Of a DNA stretch of 64,000 nucleotides, positions 9,640-18,358 are shown piece after piece. The notes beneath the pieces were generated by a model, which did no database searches, had not been told where the DNA came from, and was given only the letters and a program-made list of their open reading frames with translations. A program made the position numbers and the translations under genes. The stretch lies in NCBI RefSeq assembly GCF_008180615.1, contig NZ_VTEH01000004.1, positions 148,329-212,328 on the forward strand, in the 5' to 3' direction. Source of the stretch: Rossellomorea vietnamensis (GTDB taxonomy: Bacteria; Bacillota; Bacilli; Bacillales; Bacillaceae_B). Each line of letters starts with the position of its first letter. The stretch's first letter is position 1.

Positions 9640-10140
9640 TTATTCTTCTCTACTATACTCCAAAATATTTAAACCCTCAGAAGCTTTGGGTGCTTCAAAA
9701 AATTTAGTAACATGAAAAAACATCTCTTCTGTGTCAAAAGCTGCTCTTTCGGGTTGTTCATTGCGTCTTATAGAAATGTGATGTAAGCATTGCTCGTTGT
9801 TCAGATTAAGGAAAATCAGTTGATGACTAGCAGGGACCTCTGACGCTATATCATAAAACCACTTTCGCAGTTTCGGAGTGTTAGCTGGAAAATCCATCAC
9901 TACATCTGTACCGGCCCTTAATATGTTTTGGACATGCTTTTTCACTAACGGTTTAAGTTGCGATGAGAATTTTAGATAGTCCTCAAATGATGTTATCTGA
10001 TTGGGATAAAGGGATGAAAGCCATTCATCCTCAGACAAAAGAACAGCATTTTTTCCGCTCGCCAGCTGCTTTGATTTAGTTGACTTTCCCGCGCCCATTT
10101 TTCCGCAGAAAAAGTATAGGGTCCCCATTGGATTTTTCAT
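9640..10140 (-). CDS. Small P-loop ATP-binding protein / kinase-like (AAA_33 type)
   Basis: The 166-residue product begins with a Walker A loop, CGKMGAGKST, at about residues 11-20, and otherwise resembles the small zeta-toxin/chloramphenicol-phosphotransferase-like nucleotide kinases (AAA_33). I place the start at ATG 10140 because GGAGG lies 8 bases upstream; a TTG 15 bases further out overlaps that site. Together with the next gene it is an insertion between degV and comFA on the opposite strand. The substrate is unknown and no antitoxin-like partner is adjacent. Confidence 0.72.
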   Translation of the reverse strand: MKNPMGTLYFFCGKMGAGKSTKSKQLASGKNAVLLSEDEWLSSLYPNQITSFEDYLKFSSQLKPLVKKHVQNILRAGTDVVMDFPANTPKLRKWFYDIASEVPASHQLIFLNLNNEQCLHHISIRRNEQPERAAFDTEEMFFHVTKFFEAPKASEGLNILEYSREE

Positions 10141-10349
10141 CCTTTTTTCCTCCAAAAGCGTATCATAGTGGCTGCTGTTCCACTTATGTAATGCTTTCCT
10201 AATGAGTCATATTGGTTTGTTTATAATTTATACTATTCCCGTTAGTGTAGCAGCATACCCTGATTATATAGTTGATGATGGACATTTATTTCTCCTGTAA
10301 TTATTCTTTTAAAACATTAGAGTCAGATGAAATGATTAGCCATACCTGA

Positions 10350-10625
10350 TCAGCCCTTACGCCTCTTTATCTGCTCGAGAATGAAAACTATCAAAAAGCC
10401 AATGAGGCTTATTCCCGTAACAACCAATCCGTAAGTCAAAGCGCCAATCCCTTCCCGGTCCTTTGAATGACTTGGTTCAAGAATCATCATCCCGGATCCT
10501 ATGCCAAAAACCATAATTGGAATTAAATACCCGCTATTTCTTTCAATTAATGAACGTCCTTTTGTCGCCAGCCAAATCAACGATACTGACAAATATAAAA
10601 CTGTAACTACTGTGTGTCCTGTCAC
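10350..10625 (-). CDS. Small integral membrane protein, unknown function
   Basis: A 91-residue protein with three predicted membrane helices (about 4-20, 30-49 and 64-84) ending in a basic tail QIKRRKG. I prefer GTG 10625 as the start because AAGGAGAGG lies 6 bases upstream; an ATG at 10658 adds 11 residues but has no ribosome binding site. I do not recognise the family. It is on the minus strand between the kinase-like gene and comFA, and transcribes away from comFA. Confidence 0.55.
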   Translation of the reverse strand: MTGHTVVTVLYLSVSLIWLATKGRSLIERNSGYLIPIMVFGIGSGMMILEPSHSKDREGIGALTYGLVVTGISLIGFLIVFILEQIKRRKG

Positions 10626-10803
10626 CTTCGTCCTCTCCTTGCTGCCCGCGATAAACATAATGATTTAGTGCTAAGGACCTAATCTGTACCAGTTAGACGA
10701 TTTTAATATAAAAATAGTTTCAATAAAAGTAATAACACCTAGAGGCGCCTGGCAGGAATCTCTCCCGCAGAAGAGAATATAACAATAGAAAGGAGTGATA
10801 TTC

Positions 10804-12258
10804 TTGAGATTTCACTATGATAATGAAAAAATCCCCCCTGAAGCCCTTGCAAACTTACCCGGCAATCTTTCCCCAAACCTCACATTTACACTCAACCCAG
10901 ATCTTCAATTCCTTTTAGAAGGAAAAGCCCTCCTCCTGGACGAAATTCCCCACACACTCGAAGAAATCCAAACTCACTACGAAAATGGTCACATCTCATA
11001 TTCAAAAGGAATCCAGCTTCTAAAAACCAACCCACAATGCACTCGCTGCGGAAATCAGGACCAGTCACTATTCGCCAGTTTCCCTTGCAGCCGCTGCAAC
11101 GAGCAATGCACCTACTGCCGTAAATGCATCATGATGGGGCGGGTCTCCCAGTGCACTCCGCTCATACAATGGACCGGACCTTCGCAAAACACCACCATCG
11201 ACTCTCTGCAATGGAAAGGAACCCTTTCGCAAGGACAGCAAACGGCATCCGATAAAGTCGCAGCAGCCATTCAAGGAAACACCGACCTTCTGGTATGGGC
11301 GGTATGCGGGGCAGGTAAAACAGAAGTGCTGTTCCACGGCATCCATCAAGCATTAAAAACGGGAAAAAGAGTCTGCATCGCCACTCCAAGAACCGATGTT
11401 ATCCTGGAACTCGCTCCCCGCCTGAGAAAAGTTTTCCCGGAAGCCCATCCTATCGCCCTTTACGGAGGAAGCGACGACCGGCACAAGTACTCCCAGCTCG
11501 TCCTCTCGACCACCCACCAGCTCTATCGGTACAAAGAAGCCTTCGACACCCTCATTGTCGATGAAGTTGATGCCTTTCCTTACTCCTTCGATAAAACCCT
11601 GCAGTACGCTGTCGAAAAAGCCCGAAAACCAACGTCATCTCTCATTTACCTTACCGCCACTCCCAACAGAGCCCTGCAGAGAGAATGTTCCCGGGGAAAA
11701 AGAAATCACGTCACCATCCCGGCAAGATACCACAGACACCCTCTGCCGGTTCCCGCACTACAGTGGGGAGGAAACTGGAAAGCCGCTCTGGAAAAAGGAA
11801 AACTCGCACTTCCCATAAAAAAATGGACTGAAAAGAGAATCACAACAAACAAAAAAGCACTCATCTTCCTGCCGTCCGTCACAACCATGGAAAAAGCACT
11901 GCCTCTTTTTCAAAAAATACACCCTGATATCCTATCAGTTCACGCAGAAGATCCCGAACGAAAAGAAAAAGTTCAAAGAATGAGAGACGGAGAGATTCCC
12001 ATTTTACTAACCACCACCATCCTGGAAAGAGGAGTGACCATCCCGAATATCGATGTCGCCGTTATGGGAGCCGAGGAAGAAATCTTCACAGAAAGCGCCC
12101 TCGTCCAAATCGCAGGGCGTGCCGGCAGAAGCGCAGAGCATCCAACAGGAGACATCACGTTCTTTCATTACGGAAAAACCCGCTCCATGATAAAATCCGT
12201 TCACCATATAAAAGAAATGAACCGGCAAGGAGCAAAAAGGGGACTGTTAGACGCATGA
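10804..12258 (+). CDS. comFA: ComFA, DNA-uptake ATP-dependent helicase
   Basis: The 484-residue protein is the cytosolic motor that helps pull single-stranded DNA through ComEC during natural transformation. A four-Cys zinc finger region with repeated CxxC pairs (CTRC, CSRC, CTYCRKC) lies at about 76-110. It is followed by Walker A AVCGAGKTE, a DEAH-type box VDEVDAF, motif III TATPNR and motif VI IAGRAGRS. I chose TTG 10804, since AAAGGAG lies 8 bases upstream and the GTG at 10795 overlaps that site. The stop overlaps the comFC start by 4 bases (ATGA). comFB, present in B. subtilis, is absent. Competence itself cannot be inferred from these two genes alone. Confidence 0.93.
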   Translation: MRFHYDNEKIPPEALANLPGNLSPNLTFTLNPDLQFLLEGKALLLDEIPHTLEEIQTHYENGHISYSKGIQLLKTNPQCTRCGNQDQSLFASFPCSRCNEQCTYCRKCIMMGRVSQCTPLIQWTGPSQNTTIDSLQWKGTLSQGQQTASDKVAAAIQGNTDLLVWAVCGAGKTEVLFHGIHQALKTGKRVCIATPRTDVILELAPRLRKVFPEAHPIALYGGSDDRHKYSQLVLSTTHQLYRYKEAFDTLIVDEVDAFPYSFDKTLQYAVEKARKPTSSLIYLTATPNRALQRECSRGKRNHVTIPARYHRHPLPVPALQWGGNWKAALEKGKLALPIKKWTEKRITTNKKALIFLPSVTTMEKALPLFQKIHPDILSVHAEDPERKEKVQRMRDGEIPILLTTTILERGVTIPNIDVAVMGAEEEIFTESALVQIAGRAGRSAEHPTGDITFFHYGKTRSMIKSVHHIKEMNRQGAKRGLLDA

Positions 12259-12965
12259 ATACCCATTGTCTCGACTGCCACAGTGAAATCGAGTACCACA
12301 TGACATGGAATTCGTTTTTGTTCACACCAAAAGAACGCTGGCTCTGCGGAAAATGCGAATCACAGCTCCAATCCATAACTGGAGAGAGATGCCGCACCTG
12401 TTCCCGCCCGCTTTCCCTCTTAGAACCACATCACATAAAAGAAGGAATCTGCCTCGACTGCACAAGGTGGGAGCGGGATCCCCAATGGAGTGGAGTTCTC
12501 ACAAAAAACACCTCGCTTCTTCTATATAATGAATACCTGAAATCATACCTGGCGAGATTCAAATACCGAGGGGACTATATTCTGGCAAAAGCCTTCTCCG
12601 CAAGCATCAAAGAAGCCGCCTCAGCAATGAACACAAGTCTCATCGTCCCGATACCGCTAAGCCCAGAGCGGCTCCAAGAACGAGGCTTCAACCAATCAGA
12701 AGCCATAGCAAAAGAAGCCGGCCTCCAAACCCAGCACCTGCTCATCCGCAAGCACTCTGAAAAACAATCCAAAAAATCACGCCAGGAACGTATCCACAGC
12801 GAAACGGTTTTCGACTTGTCTCCCGATCAACCAAACATCACCAACCAATCCATCCTCCTCATCGATGACATCTACACCACCGGCACCACCCTCCGCCACG
12901 CGGCCCAATGCTTGAAACAAGCTGGGGCAAAGCAAGTGAGCTCCCTGACGCTCGCAAGGGGCTGA
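12255..12965 (+). CDS. comFC: ComFC, phosphoribosyltransferase-like competence protein
   Basis: A 236-residue protein with an N-terminal zinc ribbon of four CxxC pairs (CLDC, CGKC, CRTC, CLDC) and a C-terminal type I PRTase fold with the PRPP motif LLIDDIYTTGTT. ComFC works with ComFA in DNA import. Translation is coupled to comFA by the ATGA overlap. Length and domain order are normal. Confidence 0.93.
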   Translation: MNTHCLDCHSEIEYHMTWNSFLFTPKERWLCGKCESQLQSITGERCRTCSRPLSLLEPHHIKEGICLDCTRWERDPQWSGVLTKNTSLLLYNEYLKSYLARFKYRGDYILAKAFSASIKEAASAMNTSLIVPIPLSPERLQERGFNQSEAIAKEAGLQTQHLLIRKHSEKQSKKSRQERIHSETVFDLSPDQPNITNQSILLIDDIYTTGTTLRHAAQCLKQAGAKQVSSLTLARG

Positions 12966-12971
12966 TAAAGC

Positions 12972-12998
12972 TAAACAGTCCCGCTGCCCTGCCGATAT
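12972..12998 (+). promoter_or_regulatory. Sigma-D promoter for yvyF and downstream flagellar genes
   Basis: TAAA (12972-12975), 15-bp spacer, GCCGATAT (12991-12998): an exact match to the flagellar sigma-D consensus, 37 bases before the yvyF start. Confidence 0.9.
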
Positions 12999-13034
12999 AA
13001 GTAGCAGAGAGCAATCACGAGAGGTGGAAGGACC

Positions 13035-13439
13035 ATGTCAGAACTAATGAATTGTCCAGAATGCAACGGACTATATGTAAAAAATATGTTTAAAGATACA
13101 TGCGATAAATGCTTTAGAGAAGAAGAAAAAAAGTTTGAAGAGGTTTATGCGTTTTTAAGAAAGCGAGAAAACCGTGCAGCTTCAATCGAACGTGTGGTGG
13201 AAGTCATCGGAGTTAGAGAAAAATTGATTCATAAATGGGTACGTAAAAAACGATTACAGCCTGCTCATTTCCCGAACATGGGTTATCCATGTGATAATTG
13301 CGGGAAGATAATACCGAAGGCGAAGCTTTGCGACGAGTGCACAAGTAATCTGACACAGGATCTGCAAAAACTTGCCGCTGAGAACGCATTCCAAGAAAAG
13401 AAAAATAAAGACCAGCAATCTACCTATTATTCAAAATAG
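13035..13439 (+). CDS. yvyF: YvyF, flagellar-operon zinc-ribbon protein
   Basis: A 134-residue protein with an N-terminal CxxC...CxxC ribbon (CPEC, CDKC), a central helix-turn-helix-like stretch, and a second pair of CxxC motifs (CDNC, CDEC). This matches the conserved protein located just before flgM in Bacillus. Its role is not well defined; a regulatory role in late flagellar expression is inferred from position and zinc-ribbon/HTH character. It has its own sigma-D promoter and is followed by another for flgM. Confidence 0.85.
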   Translation: MSELMNCPECNGLYVKNMFKDTCDKCFREEEKKFEEVYAFLRKRENRAASIERVVEVIGVREKLIHKWVRKKRLQPAHFPNMGYPCDNCGKIIPKAKLCDECTSNLTQDLQKLAAENAFQEKKNKDQQSTYYSK

Positions 13440-13464
13440 GAAGAAACACCCACAGTGTAAATAC

Positions 13465-13491
13465 TAAACAAATCCCGCCCCCGTCCGATAT
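13465..13491 (+). promoter_or_regulatory. Sigma-D promoter for flgM-flgN-flgK-flgL
   Basis: TAAA (13465-13468), 15-bp spacer, TCCGATAT (13484-13491), about 45 bases before flgM. The anti-sigma factor gene is thus itself under sigma-D, as in B. subtilis. Confidence 0.88.
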
Positions 13492-13536
13492 AATGGATAG
13501 AAGACTTGAGCGGAAAAAGAAAGCGAGGGAAGCCTC

Positions 13537-13800
13537 ATGAAAATCAATAACATAAATAATTCAGGAATCAACCCTTATAAGCGCCAGATGAATAAAGTCG
13601 ATCAAGCAGCTAAAACAAACCTTCAAAAAGCTGACAAAATTGAAATCTCTTCTGCGGCCAAGGAAATGCAGGGAACATCTAAACTTGTGAAAGAAAGACA
13701 AGCGAAGGTGGAGGAACTGAAAATCAGTGTCGAAAACGGCAACTACAAACCAGACCCGCAAAAGATTGCTAAAGGGCTGATCAATTTTTATCGCAATTAA
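13537..13800 (+). CDS. flgM: FlgM, anti-sigma-D factor
   Basis: An 87-residue protein with the FlgM C-terminal half: a VDQAAKTNLQKADKIEISSAAKEM-type segment leading to the sigma-binding helices that end in PQKIAKGLINFYRN. It holds sigma-D (FliA) inactive until the hook-basal body is complete and FlgM is exported. Position between yvyF and flgN is as in B. subtilis. Confidence 0.92.
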   Translation: MKINNINNSGINPYKRQMNKVDQAAKTNLQKADKIEISSAAKEMQGTSKLVKERQAKVEELKISVENGNYKPDPQKIAKGLINFYRN

Positions 13801-13818
13801 TATAAAGGAGAGAGTCCC

Positions 13819-14310
13819 ATGCAAGCAGAACAGCTTTTAAGCACATTAGAAAAAATATATACCTTACACCGCAGCCTGTATGACCTCTCCTTGGAAAAAA
13901 CAGACTTCATCAAAAAGGGCGATACGGAAGCCTTAAATGATTTTATAAAAAAAGAACAAAATCATATTTCAGCGATCAATACACTGGAGATGCAGCGCCA
14001 AAAGCTTGCAGCGGAATTCCTACTGCAAAAAGGAATCCACACAGAGTCACCAAGCCTGGCACAGGTCATTGAACACGCTGATGAAGCTGTACAAAAAGAG
14101 TTCAAAGAAAAGAAGAAAGAACTCCTGGAGCTGACAGTCAAACTAAAAAATCAGAACGAACTGAACCAAAAGCTTGTCTATCAATCTCTTCAGTTCGTCA
14201 ACATGAATTTATCAATGCTGCAGCCCCAGTCCGAGCAGACCAACTACAGCCGTCCAGCCGGTAATAAGAGGCAGGCAGCCGGAAAGTCCATGTTTGATTC
14301 CAAAGCTTAA
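13819..14310 (+). CDS. flgN: FlgN, chaperone for FlgK and FlgL
   Basis: A 163-residue, mostly helical protein of the FlgN family (YvyG in Bacillus), which keeps the hook-filament junction proteins export-competent. The start has AAAGGAGAG 9 bases upstream. It lies 18 bases after flgM and just before flgK, its client. Confidence 0.9.
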   Translation: MQAEQLLSTLEKIYTLHRSLYDLSLEKTDFIKKGDTEALNDFIKKEQNHISAINTLEMQRQKLAAEFLLQKGIHTESPSLAQVIEHADEAVQKEFKEKKKELLELTVKLKNQNELNQKLVYQSLQFVNMNLSMLQPQSEQTNYSRPAGNKRQAAGKSMFDSKA

Positions 14311-14343
14311 TGAGAGAAAAAGATTTGAAACGGAGGCCACACC

Positions 14344-15939
14344 ATGCGTTCCACTTTTATGGGGCTTGAAACCGCCAAGCGGGGGATGTACACCCAGCAG
14401 GGAGCCCTGCACACAACAGGACACAATATTGCCAACGCCAATACACCGGGATTCACTCGCCAGCGGGTAAACTTCGAACAGACCGAACCATATCCTTCAC
14501 CCGCCATCAACCGTCCGCAAATTCCCGGTCAAATGGGAACAGGGGTGGAAGCGGGATCCATTCAGCGTGTACGCGAAAAATTCCTCGATGTTCAGTACCG
14601 CGGAGAAAACAATAAACTCGGTTATTGGGAAAACAAAATGGAAGCGATGAAGAAAATGGAAGAAGTCATGAATGAACCATCAGATTCCGGCTTGTCTAAA
14701 ACGATGGACATGTTCTGGCAGTCGCTTCAGGATCTAGCCGTCAACCCAACCAACTCCGGTGCCCGTTCAGTAGTGCGCCAGCGTGGTGTCGCAGTGGCTG
14801 AAACCTTCAACTATGTTTCTTCATCTCTATCAAGCATCCGGACTGATTTGAAAAATGAGATAGATGTGACTGAAAACCAAATTAATTCGATGACAAGGCA
14901 AATTGATAATCTCAACAAAAGAATCGGGGACGTCGAACCGCATGGCTACCTTCCGAATGATCTCTATGATGAACGTGACCGCCTGGTAGACGAACTCTCC
15001 AAAATTGTTGATATTCAGGTTACATACAAATCTAGCGGCGGCGGAGCACTTGATATCGCAGACGGACAGGCGACTGTCAAACTGATGAATGAGAATGGAT
15101 CGGCATCTGCAATCCTTGTCGGAGCGGGCGGTGCCAATACCCTTAAACTGGAAGCGGAAGGCCCGAATGGAGCTATCAGTAAAGTGAAGGTAGGCACCAT
15201 GGAAGTCAGCCCGGAAAAGTTCACTTCTCAAGGGAAACTGAAAGGCCTAATGGAAATGTACGGTTATCAGGATTCCTCAGAAGGTGAGACAACAGGCGTC
15301 TATACCGATATGCTTTCCGAACTGGACAACCTTGCTTATACATTCGCAAAAGAATTCAATGAAATTCATGCAAATGGAATGGGAATAAACGAAATTAAAG
15401 CAGAAGAAAATGTGAAGAATGTTTTCTTTGTAGATCCGAAACAAGGCACAAACGGCGAGCCTCTAGCTAATGAAGAAGACCCTCTGACAAATCACCTCGG
15501 TTCAAGAGAAGGCTTTGCCAGCAGAATCGGAATTTCAAAAGTCGTCCAGGATGACCTAGATCATATAGCATCTGCAGACGGAACAGACCCTGCCAAGGCA
15601 ACAGCCGGCGACTCTTCTGTCGTCCTAAAGCTTGCAGATGTAATCAACACTGCCTTCGAATATAAAACAGGAAGCGGCGAAAAAGCAGACTTCCGAAATT
15701 ACTACGAAGGTGTTATCGGTGAAATGGCGGTTACTTCCCAGGAAGCAGTCAGACTGACCAACAACAGTGACACTCTCAGGCAGGCAGTTGAAGAACGAAG
15801 GATGTCTGTCAGCGGCGTCTCGCTGGATGAAGAAATGACGAACATGATCAAATTTCAGCACGCTTACAATGCCTCTGCAAGGATGATCACACTGCAGGAT
15901 GAGATGCTCGATAAAATCATCAACGGCATGCTAAGATAA
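14344..15939 (+). CDS. flgK: FlgK, hook-associated protein 1
   Basis: A 531-residue hook-filament junction protein. The N-terminus has the rod/hook consensus ALHTTGHNIANANTPGFTRQ (about residues 20-39), and the C-terminal 40 residues form the matching coiled helix (MIKFQHAYNASARMITLQDEML). It is secreted by the flagellar type III apparatus. GGAGG lies 9 bases before the ATG. Confidence 0.95.
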   Translation: MRSTFMGLETAKRGMYTQQGALHTTGHNIANANTPGFTRQRVNFEQTEPYPSPAINRPQIPGQMGTGVEAGSIQRVREKFLDVQYRGENNKLGYWENKMEAMKKMEEVMNEPSDSGLSKTMDMFWQSLQDLAVNPTNSGARSVVRQRGVAVAETFNYVSSSLSSIRTDLKNEIDVTENQINSMTRQIDNLNKRIGDVEPHGYLPNDLYDERDRLVDELSKIVDIQVTYKSSGGGALDIADGQATVKLMNENGSASAILVGAGGANTLKLEAEGPNGAISKVKVGTMEVSPEKFTSQGKLKGLMEMYGYQDSSEGETTGVYTDMLSELDNLAYTFAKEFNEIHANGMGINEIKAEENVKNVFFVDPKQGTNGEPLANEEDPLTNHLGSREGFASRIGISKVVQDDLDHIASADGTDPAKATAGDSSVVLKLADVINTAFEYKTGSGEKADFRNYYEGVIGEMAVTSQEAVRLTNNSDTLRQAVEERRMSVSGVSLDEEMTNMIKFQHAYNASARMITLQDEMLDKIINGMLR

Positions 15940-15954
15940 GGATGGTGAACGAAT

Positions 15955-16860
15955 ATGCGCGTAACACAAAGTATGCTGACCTCTAACTCTATGAGAAATA
16001 TGAGTTCATCTTATAACAGAATGGGCAAGCTGCAGGACCAGCTCTCAACAGGCAAAAAAATCACAAATCCATCCGACGACCCGGTCGTTGCGATGAAAGG
16101 GATGTTTTACCGCTCCAACCTCACAGGGATCGAGCAGTATAAGCGAAACCTTTCCGAGCTCTACCTTTGGATGGAAAACTCTGAAGCCGGAATTGATCAA
16201 GCTAATCAGGGCCTGCAGCGTGTCCGGGAATTGACGATTCAAGGTAAGAATGGCTCAATGAGTCCAGAGGATCGAAAAGCGGTTGCCAAAGAGATCGACC
16301 AGATTAAACAAGACCTTGTAAATACAGCAGATACCCAGGTTGCCGGACGCTACATATTCCACGGAACGGATGTCAGCAGGTCACCAATTGCTGACAAAGG
16401 AACTGGAGGCGAAACCGCTCCTCAGGTAGCACCCAATCTTGCTGACGGTGCTATCGATAGCTACAATATTGAAGTCTCACGAGGTGTATCTCTTAAAGCA
16501 AATGTGAACCCAAACAATGTGTTCAGCCAGGACATGTTTGACACTGTCCACAACATTCAAAGGGCTTTAGAAAGTGGCGACACTTCAACGCTGGATGAGG
16601 AACTTGGAAAACTAGATGGGGTCATGGACAAGCTTTCTGCAGAACGTTCTGAATTGGGCGCTCGTTACAACCGTCTGGAAATGGTAGATGACCGTCTCAT
16701 GCAGCAGGAAATCACTGCAAGCCGGGTGCTATCAGATAATGAAGATGCAGACATTGAACGAGTCATCACAGATTTAAAAACCCAGGAAAGTGTTCACAGA
16801 GCGGCGCTTGGAGTGGGAGCCAGAATCATCCAGCCAACTCTGATGGATTTCTTAAGATAA
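15955..16860 (+). CDS. flgL: FlgL, hook-associated protein 3
   Basis: A 301-residue flagellin-like junction protein. The N-terminal D0/D1 helices (RVTQSMLTSNSMRNM, LSTGKKITNPSDDP) and C-terminal helix match FlgL. It caps the hook-FlgK ring and receives the filament. It lies 15 bases after flgK, and a strong terminator follows. Confidence 0.95.
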   Translation: MRVTQSMLTSNSMRNMSSSYNRMGKLQDQLSTGKKITNPSDDPVVAMKGMFYRSNLTGIEQYKRNLSELYLWMENSEAGIDQANQGLQRVRELTIQGKNGSMSPEDRKAVAKEIDQIKQDLVNTADTQVAGRYIFHGTDVSRSPIADKGTGGETAPQVAPNLADGAIDSYNIEVSRGVSLKANVNPNNVFSQDMFDTVHNIQRALESGDTSTLDEELGKLDGVMDKLSAERSELGARYNRLEMVDDRLMQQEITASRVLSDNEDADIERVITDLKTQESVHRAALGVGARIIQPTLMDFLR

Positions 16861-16869
16861 ATTACGCTG

Positions 16870-16919
16870 AGGGACTGACCCTTTAAGGTGTACTGTCACC
16901 TTGGGGTCAGTCCTTTTTA
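16870..16919 (+). terminator. Terminator after flgL
   Basis: AGGGACTGACCC pairs with GGGGTCAGTCCT, followed by TTTTT, with a smaller AAGGTG/CACCTT hairpin nested inside. Confidence 0.85.
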
Positions 16920-16935
16920 TTTTGGAGGTGTACCT

Positions 16936-17526
16936 ATGAACTTTCCGCAAATCCGCTTGCAATCCTCACCCGCGAGCATCACAATCGAAACTAGACCGGG
17001 CAGAATGGAAATCGAGCAGCTTCCAGCCCAGCTTGATATCCAGCAGCCAAAAGCTGTACTGGACATAGAAACGACTCCAGGCAGGTTAACGATCGACCAG
17101 ACAGAAGCATGGGCAGACATGAACATCAAAAGTGTTTTTCGAATGGCTGAAGAGAATGCTCAAGAAGGGCAGCAAGCTGCATTGGAAGCAACAGGCTCAG
17201 CTGCTCAAGACGGTGATGAATTGATGAGGATTGAAAACGGTGGTGGAGCAATTGCGTCTCAAGCCAAACGTAATGGAGAACCACCTCAGTATGAATTTAA
17301 TATAGGATGGATACCGAGGTATGGAAGTGTCAAGATTCAATATGACCCTTCCTCAGTGAAAATAAATGCACATCCTCAAGAGGTAATCAATAATACGAGA
17401 GTTCAAAAACCAATTATAGAACATGTGAGTTCCCAAGTTGATGTCAGATTAAAACAACATCAAACTCTGGATATTGATTTTGAAGGACTAAAATTTGTCG
17501 GCATCAATTATGAACAAGAAATCTAA
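16936..17526 (+). CDS. yviE: YviE family protein (DUF6470)
   Basis: A 196-residue protein with repeated short beta motifs (RMEIEQLPAQLDIQQPKA) of the DUF6470/YviE family, always found between flgL and fliW in Bacillus. No molecular function is known to me. ATG 16936 has TTTGGAGG 7 bases upstream; an earlier in-frame ATG at 16888 lies inside the flgL terminator and is rejected. Confidence 0.85.
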   Translation: MNFPQIRLQSSPASITIETRPGRMEIEQLPAQLDIQQPKAVLDIETTPGRLTIDQTEAWADMNIKSVFRMAEENAQEGQQAALEATGSAAQDGDELMRIENGGGAIASQAKRNGEPPQYEFNIGWIPRYGSVKIQYDPSSVKINAHPQEVINNTRVQKPIIEHVSSQVDVRLKQHQTLDIDFEGLKFVGINYEQEI

Positions 17527-17543
17527 TAGAAGGAATGTGTGTT

Positions 17544-17987
17544 ATGAAAATATTTACGAAGTACCATGGTGAAATAGACATCAGTCAAGAAGATATATGG
17601 ACTTTTGAAAGCGGAGTTCCTGGATTTCTCGAAGAAACACAATTCGTCATCTTGCCGCTAGAACAGATTGATGGGTTTTCGGTGCTGCAATCTACCAAAA
17701 CAGACGAACTGGGCTTTGTAGTCAGTGATCCTTTTCAGTTTTTTGCAGATTATGACTTTACACTAAGTAACTCAACCGTGGAACTATTGAGCTTAAAAGA
17801 GGAAAAAAACGTGAAGATCCTGTCCATACTAACCGTAAAAGATCCAATAACAGAAACAACAGCAAACCTGCAGGCGCCATTGATCTTAAACACGAAAAAC
17901 AAAAAAGGGAAGCAAGTCATCCTCAACGAAACAGATTACAAAACTAAGCATTTCATCTTTACAACAATACAAGCTGTGAAGGGGTGA
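17544..17987 (+). CDS. fliW: FliW, flagellin-binding assembly factor
   Basis: A 147-residue beta-barrel protein. FliW binds either flagellin or CsrA; when flagellin is exported, free FliW sequesters CsrA and hag translation resumes. The family segments [17 protein letters not shown] and [17 protein letters not shown] are present. I take ATG 17544, since GAAGGA lies 9 bases upstream; ATG 17535 overlaps that site. It lies 4 bases before csrA. Confidence 0.93.
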   Translation: MKIFTKYHGEIDISQEDIWTFESGVPGFLEETQFVILPLEQIDGFSVLQSTKTDELGFVVSDPFQFFADYDFTLSNSTVELLSLKEEKNVKILSILTVKDPITETTANLQAPLILNTKNKKGKQVILNETDYKTKHFIFTTIQAVKG

Positions 17988-17991
17988 GACG

Positions 17992-18213
17992 ATGCTTGTA
18001 CTGACAAGAAAAACAGGAGAAGCTATTAAAATTGGCGATGGCATTGAAATCACGGTTCTGAGCATAAAGGGAGACCAAATCAAGCTGGGTATTGAAGCTC
18101 CGAAAAATATAGATATCCACCGCAAAGAAATCTACCTATCCATCCAAGACGAAAATGCAGAAGCATCACAAGGAGTAGACAACCTGTTCTCGCTGCTCTC
18201 GAAAAATCAATAA
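17992..18213 (+). CDS. csrA: CsrA, RNA-binding translational repressor
   Basis: A 73-residue CsrA with the standard N-terminus [16 protein letters not shown] and the RNA-contact segment [17 protein letters not shown]. In Bacillus it represses hag translation by binding GGA sites in the leader. Two such sites are visible in the hag leader. Together with FliW and Hag it forms the three-node homeostasis loop. Confidence 0.95.
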   Translation: MLVLTRKTGEAIKIGDGIEITVLSIKGDQIKLGIEAPKNIDIHRKEIYLSIQDENAEASQGVDNLFSLLSKNQ

Positions 18214-18232
18214 AAATTTTTTCAAAAACTAT

Positions 18233-18258
18233 TAAAAACCAAAATCTCCTGACGATAT
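18233..18258 (+). promoter_or_regulatory. Sigma-D promoter for hag
   Basis: TAAA (18233-18236), 14-bp spacer, GACGATAT (18251-18258), 100 bases before the hag start, leaving a leader long enough for CsrA control. Confidence 0.82.
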
Positions 18259-18314
18259 AAATAGTGTAAAGAGAAACAAAGGGCGGCCGACCTTTCACTC
18301 TCTAAAACAAAGAA

Positions 18315-18352
18315 GTTCACAAGGATGTGGACTCTACATTCAAGGAGGAAAT
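18315..18352 (+). promoter_or_regulatory. Putative CsrA sites in the hag leader
   Basis: CACAAGGATGT (18318-18328) and CAAGGAGGAAA (18341-18351, containing the ribosome binding site) each have the GGA core required by CsrA. Spacing and placement mirror the two sites characterised in the B. subtilis hag leader. Binding is inferred from that similarity. Confidence 0.7.
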
Positions 18353-18358
18353 TATACA

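Noticed and set aside
9640..10658. Toxin-antitoxin pair made of the P-loop kinase and the small membrane protein
   Set aside because: The membrane protein has antitoxin features of no known type, the genes are 200 bases apart, and the kinase lacks clear zeta-toxin substrate motifs.
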